Source: Planctomycetota bacterium (lineage in GTDB: Bacteria > Planctomycetota > Planctomycetia > Planctomycetales > Planctomycetaceae). Taken from it: a stretch of DNA of 26,469 bases. Position numbers and translations under genes: made by a program. A model generated the notes under the pieces. That model saw only the letters and a program-made list of their open reading frames with translations, was not told the origin of the DNA and made no database searches. The stretch is from the NCBI GenBank assembly GCA_023417655.1, contig JAEZFD010000016.1:1-26469 (forward strand), in the 5' to 3' direction. Shown here one piece after another: positions 8,401 through 14,704 of the stretch (its first letter is position 1; every line of letters begins with the position of its first letter).

Positions 8401-8562
8401 AAATTGAATTCCGGGGAAGGCATTCTTCACTGTAAAGCGACCTGGCGATGCCGGAAGATTCTCAAGTGCATCCCCGCTATCACGAGCCGCCACGGGCTCG
8501 CCGACCAGGAACAGAAGGACAACGACGATTCTCGCAATGGGCATCATGAACACGAACTTCAT
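5470..8562 (-). CDS. PQQ-dependent sugar dehydrogenase fused to a diheme cytochrome-like module
   Basis: This 1030-residue exported, membrane-anchored redox protein has a signal peptide at about 1-26. The six-bladed glucose/sorbosone dehydrogenase-type propeller (about 40-440) has EDGLLGFCFHP (108-118), VHNGGGLEF with the conserved His175, LRNPWRF and GDVGQDKVEEIN. A second module (about 445-760), similar to SO2930-type diheme proteins, has NLSFWSDRAQKQRWLKLP and CxxCH sites at C586-H590 and C663-H667. A C-terminal domain of unknown family follows, with one membrane helix at about 995-1015. The layout suggests sugar or alcohol oxidation at the propeller with electrons passed to covalent hemes. 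Whether it binds PQQ is not shown. It follows a lipoprotein gene by 32 bases and overlaps the DUF1559 gene. ATG 8562 has GAGAGGA upstream. Confidence 0.88.
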   Translation of the reverse strand: MKFVFMMPIARIVVVLLFLVGEPVAARDSGDALENLPASPGRFTVKNAFPGIQFFEPVLIREHPAFPGTFLVAERWGRIELLQKTADGFERKTFLDMRNEVSRTPLKEDGLLGFCFHPTLTDTAGKPQVFVFYTHMLNGQRVIRLSRLTLTDSLLEVQPGTQQVLIEQNKVSPVHNGGGLEFGQDGFLYVGVGDDGSGNDELQNSQRIDRNLFSGILRIDVDEQGGDVSHPIRRQPENGRTQHYFIPNGNPFAGEPNVLEEFWCLGLRNPWRFSMDSTSAGVWVGDVGQDKVEEINFVVAGSNCEWSFNDGNQPFPLSYLKGTPPEKLIGKRTSPRHIYDHEGLHNCVIGGFVYQGQRFPELHGSYLLGDCGSNRVWSLVRQPDGAWQRQELLSLPVGQGRLVSFGTDSQNEVYFCLLSGGVAAENGSIFTIADRIDLNVIPRRLSQTGLFTDVAKLQPHPELLPYEVNLSFWSDRAQKQRWLKLPAGTQLGYSDKGVWSTPVGTVLVKHFDLPTDERHPESMKRLETRVLVRTDESSVYGMTYRWNPEETDAELVTEPESVPVEWIDAIGRKHQQSWYFPSSADCLECHRQRAGSVLGICTPQWNRAITTSAGSVNQIQEWSRRGLLDRVPDVINPEECFARPEDETASVTHRVRSYLAVNCGHCHRAHTGIPAAFDATWDDNTSPVALEQVPLRKPMGKQFHKLLVPGNPETSALYRRLTSLEVHQRMPPIGHGVIDPDGEKLFRNWINSFGTEIPPRILAAAVEQTLPHQQKFIQRLTVDELDPETVRSLGSFQSDRYLKREGLTLPLAVSDQPADKAGLEFGRTLIGDFTVSAAYEIQQSGSLSASGAEMALSVEADSGLTYKLVKVIGQTLAEGECRVVKGIPAGGEAMLEKILATAPNEDQFGILRLRRMNETLHFEIENGQGERHTVAEITFPESSVRAIRILSVAVPGRSETTGRWNDVALMADQMYENRPAQLSSPTPFPPMWFWGAWVLEGVIVLAIARVLLHLRAETSLPHVLNEGKLS

Positions 8563-8594
8563 GGAACCAATCCTCTCGGACGAAGGCAGAGTAT

Positions 8595-9431
8595 TCAGTC
8601 GAGAAGAAACACGGCAGGACTGATGAGATCCGTCAGGTGCGTGCAGAAGTTGGCCAACGGCAAATCGACAGGACGTTGGCCGGCCGTGGCCTTGCGGGAC
8701 ATCATCTCATCACAGGTCACAGTAATGTTCGTCCAGACGACGTCGACCTGTTTTCCGCCTTGTCCCGTTTGAGCATCAAAGTGAATCTGTTTGAGCGGGC
8801 GCCGACTGTATGCCGTCATACGAATAACCTGCGGCGTTGTTTCAGGTGCGACCGTGAACGAGTACTCCAGATCCGAGCCGGTGCGCTTCATGCAGAGTTG
8901 ACCTTCTTTCGCCTGACAAGTCATGGACTCGACACTATGGCGAAACTTCCCGGGTTCGTTCGCAGTGGCTTCAGGAATCGCGCGATGGGCAATAATCACA
9001 TGCCCCCGCTCCGGGTGATGCACACGTTGCAGGGTGGCCCATTCATCATTTTCGTCCCGGATGGAGATCGCCATCCCCGCCCCGAAACCTTTGTCCGGCT
9101 TGGGGACATTCACGATCTTGAAACCGGCAACGATTTCGAAATCCCCTGAGACCTGAAATCGCGCCGAGATCCCACGCGAACCGACATTGGCATCTTGCGG
9201 CGTGACTCTGACATGCAGGCCATCGTCTTCCATGGAACAGAACGCGGCCGGTGACGCTCCTCCATGCAACTGAAATCGCTGAGGATCAAACTCCTGTCGG
9301 AAATCCTGACGGACGGTCTGCGTCATCGCCGCAGGCTTCTGTTCAATACAGCCTGCTCCGAACATTGATCCCGCACAGATCATGACCATGCCTGCTAACC
9401 GGAGCCTGCAGGTCATTAATAAGGTCCTCAT
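8595..9431 (-). CDS. Lipoprotein of the DUF1583 / LamG-like type
   Basis: This 278-residue protein has a long N-terminal hydrophobic signal ending in FGAGC (Cys28), which fits a lipoprotein signal although the lipobox is not ideal. The mature part looks like a concanavalin/LamG beta-sandwich: FQLHGGAS, DDGLHVRVTP, GDFEIVAGFKI and KGFGAGMAISIRDE. This style is seen in planctomycete DUF1583 proteins, but the assignment is from memory and moderate. The frame could start one codon earlier at GTG 9434; ATG 9431 is chosen because GAGGAG lies seven bases before it. It lies 32 bases upstream of the dehydrogenase and 49 after the glycosyltransferase. A role as a cell-surface binding partner is inference. 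Confidence 0.75.
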   Translation of the reverse strand: MRTLLMTCRLRLAGMVMICAGSMFGAGCIEQKPAAMTQTVRQDFRQEFDPQRFQLHGGASPAAFCSMEDDGLHVRVTPQDANVGSRGISARFQVSGDFEIVAGFKIVNVPKPDKGFGAGMAISIRDENDEWATLQRVHHPERGHVIIAHRAIPEATANEPGKFRHSVESMTCQAKEGQLCMKRTGSDLEYSFTVAPETTPQVIRMTAYSRRPLKQIHFDAQTGQGGKQVDVVWTNITVTCDEMMSRKATAGQRPVDLPLANFCTHLTDLISPAVFLLD

Positions 9432-9480
9432 CACTCGTCTCCTCGAAAGGGAAAACAGAAATCACAGAGAAGGCGGTCTT

Positions 9481-11073
9481 TCATTGACCTGTTTTGGCCA
9501 TCGGCAATTCGATCCCCGCCGTGGCGGGAAGTGTCTGACGCTGATAGGCCCGCACGACGACCGTTCCCTGAAAGAAGTGCTCATCAGGAAACCAGCGTTC
9601 CGTCGCAGCGATTTTTCCCAGAACGCTAGGGAGCGTGACGGGGTGATGGCCCAGCGTGTATCCGGAGGTATCGATCATCCAGATGCGTGTTTCCTGAGAC
9701 AGATTCAGGGAACGGAGAATGTCACTGTCCCGCAGGACGGGACCGCCGGTGTAGTGATTCACTTTCCCACCGGGCAGATACAGACGCGGCTCTCCCTGAC
9801 CTCGGCTGTAGTAGCGCACGCTATGATAAAGGCACGGATGCAGGACGATCAGCGGTTCATCGTCACGACGCGACTGCAGAAGATATTCCATCGCACCGGC
9901 GATTCCACGATGCGTCGAGATCGCCAGTTCCTGCCGATAGAGATGATGTCCGACCAGCAGATCCGCCGCGATCATCCAGGCCAGCAACCAAGCGTCACGC
10001 GGACGACAGAGACGACACAGGACAAGGGCAGTCGCACTACAGAAGAAAAGCTGAGAGAGAATAAACATCCTCGGCACGATGATGGAAACCGAGGTGACTG
10101 ACACAATCCAGACCTGCAAAATTGGAAGCGCGACGAGCCCAATCAGCAGCCAGCGGGCCCGTGTCCTGACCGCCCAGGCGAGGATTCCCAGAATGAGCAG
10201 AGTCAGTCCGGCAAACGCCCATCCCCGCCAGTCCGGCGGTCCGATGGTTGAATTCACCGGCATCAGCGCGTGATACCAACCACTCAGAACCATTGCGGGT
10301 GACATGGAGTGCGACCAGTAATCTTCCGTCACTCGTTTCTTCTGCAGCAGAAAGATTGGAACCCAGGGCAGATATAGCCAGCAGATTCCGAGTACGCTGA
10401 GGATCGACTGTCGGACAGAGCGCGTGAATCGCAACTTCCCCGTGGTGCGGTACTGTTCAATCAGACTGATGACGGCGAGCCAGGTCAGGTACATCCACTG
10501 AACGCTGACAGTGAAAATGGCCGTGTTGTGTGTGTACAACAGCATCGCGGTCAAAATGACATAGATCAGCCAGTCACGCCCATTCCCGGTTCGCAGACCT
10601 CGCAGAAGCATCCAACAGCTGAAACCCGCCAGTGCTGTGGCCAACGCATACATGCGGATTTCCTGTGACCAGGCAATCTGCAATCCGCTGACGGCCACAA
10701 AGAGTGCCGCCATGAGCGCTGCGGCCGCTTGAGTTTCTCGGGAGGCTGTCTCGTCTCCTGTCAGGCATTCGCGTGTGAAGCCCCAGATGGCGACGATTGC
10801 CAGCAGTCCGCATCCCCATGACAGCAGCCGCATACTGACAATGGAGTCCCCCCAGATCGCGGTCCAGAGTTTGAGAATCAGGTAATACAGCGGTGGGTGG
10901 ACGTCGCGACCAGTCCGATCAATCAGTTCCCCGGTTGAAAACGAGGTCGAGAGTGCGTGAGAAAACGCTTCGTCAAACCAGAATGTTCGGGTGGGAAGGT
11001 CGAACCCGCGCAACAGCCCGGCGCCGAGCAAGATCAATCCCAGAACAATGAGTCCACGTTGAGAACTGGTCAT
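9481..11073 (-). CDS. GT-C glycosyltransferase, family 39 (ArnT/PMT-like)
   Basis: This 530-residue integral membrane protein has about ten to twelve predicted helices. The first external loop carries WFDEAFS (Asp34-Glu35) and a second acidic motif DVHPPLYY (57-64), the hallmark of the PMT/ArnT class that takes a sugar from a polyprenyl phosphate and attaches it to an acceptor outside the cytoplasmic membrane. The C-terminal part ends in a soluble stretch with RYYSRGQGEPRLYLPGG. It is downstream of a GT2 gene of the type that makes polyprenyl-phosphate sugars, which supports a donor-and-transferase pair. Acceptor unknown. Confidence 0.88.
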   Translation of the reverse strand: MTSSQRGLIVLGLILLGAGLLRGFDLPTRTFWFDEAFSHALSTSFSTGELIDRTGRDVHPPLYYLILKLWTAIWGDSIVSMRLLSWGCGLLAIVAIWGFTRECLTGDETASRETQAAAALMAALFVAVSGLQIAWSQEIRMYALATALAGFSCWMLLRGLRTGNGRDWLIYVILTAMLLYTHNTAIFTVSVQWMYLTWLAVISLIEQYRTTGKLRFTRSVRQSILSVLGICWLYLPWVPIFLLQKKRVTEDYWSHSMSPAMVLSGWYHALMPVNSTIGPPDWRGWAFAGLTLLILGILAWAVRTRARWLLIGLVALPILQVWIVSVTSVSIIVPRMFILSQLFFCSATALVLCRLCRPRDAWLLAWMIAADLLVGHHLYRQELAISTHRGIAGAMEYLLQSRRDDEPLIVLHPCLYHSVRYYSRGQGEPRLYLPGGKVNHYTGGPVLRDSDILRSLNLSQETRIWMIDTSGYTLGHHPVTLPSVLGKIAATERWFPDEHFFQGTVVVRAYQRQTLPATAGIELPMAKTGQ

Positions 11074-11189
11074 CGCGTTTTCCTGCTATCCGGCCTCAAG
11101 TGAGTTTGGGGGTCGAGACCAGATCACGAGCACGGCAACGACCGTGCGGAGCTTGCTTGGAAGCCTATTTGTTAAAGGCGGTCTCACGA

Positions 11190-12053
11190 CTACTGGCAGT
11201 CGAGGTCTTGGCCGAGTGCTCCGGCGAGCTGGGTCGAATGATTCCATGGAGCGTGGGAGAAGGCAGGAAGGGCCTGCTGGCGACGGACCGAGCGACGTGA
11301 TGCGACCCGAATATCCCGAAGCCCCATCAACATCTGGATGGAGTCCGAGATGATCCTGACTTTCGAGCCAGGCACCTCCTGCCAGCTGACGGGGCATTCG
11401 ACCACCCGATAATTCAATAACCGGGCGAGGTGCAGGATTTCGACATCGAAGAGGTAGCCTGACTGGGAACTCATATTGAAGAGCCTGTGCGCGGCAGCCC
11501 GTTGCAGCATCTTGAATCCGCACTGCGTGTCCCGGGCATCGCAGGGGACGATCCATTTCACCATGCGTGAGAAGCAGAGCCCGAGGATCGCGCGGATCAT
11601 GCCACGTTTTCGTCGCACTTGTGAGGATGCCACCAGTCGCGACCCGGCGGCAATCTGACAGCCGGATTCAACGGCCTCGCGGAGGCCTCGCTCTTCTTCG
11701 ATGGGAGTCGCACCATCGGCATCGGTATAGAGAATCAGCTCGCCGCGCGATGCAAGGATGCCGGTCCGCACCGCTTCGCCTTTGCCACAATTCTGCAGAT
11801 GTGAAATCAGCCGGACTTGCGAATGACTTTCACAAAACTGCTGTACGAGTTCAGCGGTTCTATCATGACTGCCGTCATTAACAACGATGACTTCCCAGCC
11901 ATTTCCCAGCGTCGTTGGCAGATAATCGCACACCCGATTGAGGAACCCCGCCAGACGTCGTTCTTCGTTGTATGCGGGGATCACAACGGACAGCCGGATC
12001 TGCTCATCAGGTTCGTCCGGATTCCGAAACACTTGACCCATGGAAATCGGCAT
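11190..12053 (-). CDS. GT2 glycosyltransferase, polyprenyl-phosphate sugar synthase-like
   Basis: This 287-residue GT-A enzyme resembles the dolichyl-phosphate glucosyl/mannosyl synthase branch. It has PAYNE (26-30), VVNDGS (57-62), NCGKGEAVRTG and the DxD-type DADGATP (111-117). RDTQCGFKML and SGYLFDVEIL are also typical of this branch. No membrane helices follow the catalytic domain, unlike some relatives. The likely reaction is transfer of a nucleotide-activated sugar to a polyprenyl phosphate on the cytoplasmic face, supplying the GT-C enzymes on either side in the run. The frame extends upstream to a GTG at 12107, but ATG 12053 has GGAG nine bases before it and better fits the family start. 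Confidence 0.88.
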   Translation of the reverse strand: MPISMGQVFRNPDEPDEQIRLSVVIPAYNEERRLAGFLNRVCDYLPTTLGNGWEVIVVNDGSHDRTAELVQQFCESHSQVRLISHLQNCGKGEAVRTGILASRGELILYTDADGATPIEEERGLREAVESGCQIAAGSRLVASSQVRRKRGMIRAILGLCFSRMVKWIVPCDARDTQCGFKMLQRAAAHRLFNMSSQSGYLFDVEILHLARLLNYRVVECPVSWQEVPGSKVRIISDSIQMLMGLRDIRVASRRSVRRQQALPAFSHAPWNHSTQLAGALGQDLDCQ

Positions 12054-12124
12054 CGCGAAGTACTCCAGTGGACGTGACCAGAAAAGAGATGACAGACACG
12101 GATTCACCGACTCAGTCAGTTGAT

Positions 12125-13189
12125 TTATTGATCGTGCAGAGAACTTCGCGATTCGGCCCGGAGTACCGCGGACATGCGTGTCCCGTCCTCCGCTTCAGCC
12201 TCGGCTCGGGCCAGTTCTCCCTGGAAGTGATCTGGCATTTGGCCTTCTTTGATACGCAGCTGGACAATCTGCGACGATCCCTCTTGAGTGCTCGGGACCA
12301 GTTCGACCCAGGGGACAAGTGTTCGAATCAATATGGACCGGGTACCCTTTTCAGAAACCAGCAAAGATCGAATGTGCCGGGGATTCCCTTGGCTTTCTTC
12401 CGGAATCGGTGTCACTCGCGGGACGAAGCTCAGCCCATTCAACTTTGCCCAACGATAAGGAATCGTCTGCTGGTGACCTTCATCGTCCGTCGCAGTGATC
12501 AGGCCATTCCCTTCAGGACGTTCGCTCAGATCGACGGAGACATTGCAGATGACCCCATTGGAAAGTGGACGTCCCATCTCGACTTTGCAGAACGGGCTGT
12601 CGGAAACCACTGATTGAATCGACCGCCCTGGCTGACAGCGGACCTGCACTTCCGCGGTCGCGATGGACTTTGCTCGTCCACACGTCATCACGAGAGAAGA
12701 CGGTTCGGCCCAGACATTGGCAATCACGTTCGCTTCCACAGTCGCAGTCCAGTGTTCCATCTCACTGGAGCGGCTGCGAAAGCGGATCTGCCGCGCGACA
12801 GGACCGGGCTGCGAGGGCATCGTGAGCGTAAACGGAATCTCGATGGAGCCGTAAGGACCAATCCAGAATGGCTGTTTGTTAACAGTCATACAGCCGCATC
12901 CGCTATTCGGCTGATCCATGAAGACCGGCCAGGGCCGCTGATTGGTGATTCGGACGACCGCCTCTCGCTTCTCCTGAATCGGAACGTCTCCAAGTTGGAC
13001 GTCGACCACGGTCAGGTCGCTCTTACTGACCGGAATCGATCCCTGCAGCACAACCATCGAGCCGAAGGCCAGCCAAGGGATGATCAGCAGAAACAGCAGG
13101 CTTTTCCAGTTCGTCAAGAAATGGGCCCCCCCATGGGACTCCGCTGTCAGAGCCCGCAAACCGGCAGAGGCGTGTAAATTTGCTGTCAT
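12125..13189 (-). CDS. Membrane-anchored DUF1573 protein
   Basis: This 354-residue protein has a single N-terminal membrane helix at about 30-50 and a long exported part. The DUF1573 immunoglobulin-like domain (about 60-150) is shown by LGDVPIQEKREAVVRITNQ, the SGCGC motif (Cys98, Cys100) and a GSIEIPFTLTM strand. A second, less clear beta domain follows. DUF1573 domains are common in Bacteroidetes and planctomycetes and are thought to be adhesive or scaffold modules, but their function is unsettled. ATG 13189 is preferred over an upstream start at 13237 because GGAGAA lies just before it. It is placed 71 bases before the GT2 gene and could be a glycosylated substrate (inference). Confidence 0.8.
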   Translation of the reverse strand: MTANLHASAGLRALTAESHGGAHFLTNWKSLLFLLIIPWLAFGSMVVLQGSIPVSKSDLTVVDVQLGDVPIQEKREAVVRITNQRPWPVFMDQPNSGCGCMTVNKQPFWIGPYGSIEIPFTLTMPSQPGPVARQIRFRSRSSEMEHWTATVEANVIANVWAEPSSLVMTCGRAKSIATAEVQVRCQPGRSIQSVVSDSPFCKVEMGRPLSNGVICNVSVDLSERPEGNGLITATDDEGHQQTIPYRWAKLNGLSFVPRVTPIPEESQGNPRHIRSLLVSEKGTRSILIRTLVPWVELVPSTQEGSSQIVQLRIKEGQMPDHFQGELARAEAEAEDGTRMSAVLRAESRSSLHDQ

Positions 13190-13330
13190 AATGATTCTCC
13201 AACAATCAGGTTTGCTCGTCCCGTCCCGTGGCGACATCAGTTCTGGTTGTGAACACGGAGGTGTTTCAGGTTGTGCGTGATGCCCATCTCATGGCAGAAG
13301 CAGGCTCAGGCCAGATTCATTTCTGGGACC

Positions 13331-13346
13331 AATGGCCGGGGCCATT
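13331..13346 (-). terminator. Hairpin after the 297-residue unknown gene
   Basis: AATGGC (13331-13336) pairs with GCCATT (13341-13346) around CGGG, starting about a dozen bases past the stop of the gene ending at 13359. There is no T-run on the minus strand, so it may only partly terminate or may stabilise the transcript. Confidence 0.35.
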
Positions 13347-13358
13347 CTTTAAGGGAGG

Positions 13359-14252
13359 TCAGAAGACCAGACGATCTGCGACGCCCGTTGCGGTGTAAAC
13401 CTGCACCATGTCGAGCGGCGACCACTTCATTGATTGCTCATCGAACCAGAATCGCATGTAGTAACAGTTGGGTTGCGTTCCGATTTTGGCTCGGACGTTG
13501 ATCGGCAGAAGCAGGTCACAAATCAGAACCGGCGTCTGGTTCGCGGTGGCCTGCTGAATGGTGCGTGCTCCACTGAAAACATGCTTAGCACGATTAGTGT
13601 TTCCGAATAGCTTCCGATCGTATTGCCCCAGGTTTTCCATCAGTAACTTCGTGTCATAGTTCACGACGCTGCTGAAGGTGGCGCAGAGTTCGCCGCTCAG
13701 CGATTCCCAGTTCGCGTTGCATTTTGCCAGTCGCCAGAGTTCACGGACGTAATCCCGTTCCGACCAGTCCGCATACTTTTCCTTGGGAATTCCCTGATCA
13801 ACCATGGCCTTACGGATCAGTTCAACCGTCGATTCGGTCAGTTTTTCGCCGCGATCCGACATGTAATCAGTGATCGCATCCGGCGTGTTGGCACAGTAAG
13901 CGCCGAGAAGCCCCGTGACCGCTTTCACCAGATCTTCACGCTGGTGATCATTCAGGCTGTCCCATGTTCGCGGCAGCGCGCCGTCCGGAAGGACATGGGT
14001 CTCACAAGAACTCGATTTGATTTCACTTTCGATGAAATCCGGATCCGACAGTTTCGCAAGTTCCGCAGAGGGGGCGGAGACGAATGTCGCAATGCGGTCA
14101 GCCCGTTCCTGAGCCAGTCGCGACCGCTCATTCAGCAGATTGCGGTTGGCCTCGGAGGAATACCGCATGCCAACGCCGATCAGAAGTGCTGCATTGACCA
14201 GGACCACCCCCCAAACCAGAGCGCTGTTCTTGAAATTCCGGGTGTTTGGCAT
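13359..14252 (-). CDS. Membrane-anchored protein of unknown family
   Basis: I do not recognise this 297-residue protein. It has a membrane helix at about 11-29, then a short charged helix likely to be coiled (about 36-55). The rest, probably outside the cytoplasm, is mixed alpha/beta with six cysteines (83, 120, 178, 190, 245, 263) that could form disulfides. The last 60 residues look like a compact beta domain with NCYYMRFWF and DMVQVYTATG. The frame allows starts at 14267 (GTG) and 14264; ATG 14252 is preferred because TGGAG sits six bases before it. It lies between the cysteine-rich peptide and the DUF1573 gene, suggesting a shared envelope role. Confidence 0.75.
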   Translation of the reverse strand: MPNTRNFKNSALVWGVVLVNAALLIGVGMRYSSEANRNLLNERSRLAQERADRIATFVSAPSAELAKLSDPDFIESEIKSSSCETHVLPDGALPRTWDSLNDHQREDLVKAVTGLLGAYCANTPDAITDYMSDRGEKLTESTVELIRKAMVDQGIPKEKYADWSERDYVRELWRLAKCNANWESLSGELCATFSSVVNYDTKLLMENLGQYDRKLFGNTNRAKHVFSGARTIQQATANQTPVLICDLLLPINVRAKIGTQPNCYYMRFWFDEQSMKWSPLDMVQVYTATGVADRLVF

Positions 14253-14447
14253 CGTCGTCTCCATCACAGATCAAGAGCATGAAGTCAGAAACAGAAAACT
14301 CGGAAACATCGGCCGGCGAGCCATGCGGAATGTCGCGACACTCCACATGGGCTCCACGTCGGCTTAGCAGATTCGCTGCAGAACAGAGGCCCGGGAAGAA
14401 CCGGCAATCAACTGAGACGTTGACCTCGGTTCCTCCTGTCCTGGATT

Positions 14448-14672
14448 TCAGCCTGCGTCGGTACAGTCAGCAGATCCGTAGATAATTCCACTGGATGACT
14501 GACAGTTCTCGTTTTCCCCGCAACAAATGCAGGCATCCCAGATCCCGCCGCATCCGCAACAGGACTGGTGGTCGCATGTCACGTTACAGCCCCCACAGGA
14601 GCAACTGCCGGCGAACGCCAGGCTGACCCCGGTGCATACGACTGCAATTGCCACGAAAAGCACATTTCGCAT
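14448..14672 (-). CDS. Small exported cysteine-rich peptide
   Basis: This 74-residue protein has a clear signal peptide (MRNVLFVAIAVVCTGVSLAFA, cleavage predicted after residue 21). The mature part of 53 residues has twelve cysteines (24, 26, 29, 33, 38, 39, 41, 48, 50, 51, 57, 70), spaced as CSCGGC, CC, CGC and CICC groups. This would suit dense disulfide cross-linking or metal binding after export. I know no family for it. The frame is open upstream to 14768, but that part overlaps the glycosyltransferase gene; ATG 14672 has AGGAG eight bases before it and gives the signal peptide. It starts 32 bases after the GT-C gene, so the two are probably co-transcribed. Confidence 0.75.
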   Translation of the reverse strand: MRNVLFVAIAVVCTGVSLAFAGSCSCGGCNVTCDHQSCCGCGGIWDACICCGENENCQSSSGIIYGSADCTDAG

Positions 14673-14704
14673 CTTCACGCTCCTGACAACGAACGGCCCA
14701 CGGT

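Noticed and set aside
7474..8772. 432-codon plus-strand frame antisense to the dehydrogenase and lipoprotein genes
   Set aside because: It is long but composed of antisense sequence to clearly conserved domains; its length follows from codon bias on the opposite strand.
9382..10101. 239-codon plus-strand frame antisense to the glycosyltransferase
   Set aside because: Low-complexity, arginine- and aspartate-rich translation typical of an antisense shadow.
11086..11556. 156-codon minus-strand frame overlapping the GT2 gene
   Set aside because: Out-of-frame shadow, rich in proline and arginine; the GT2 motifs are in the other frame.
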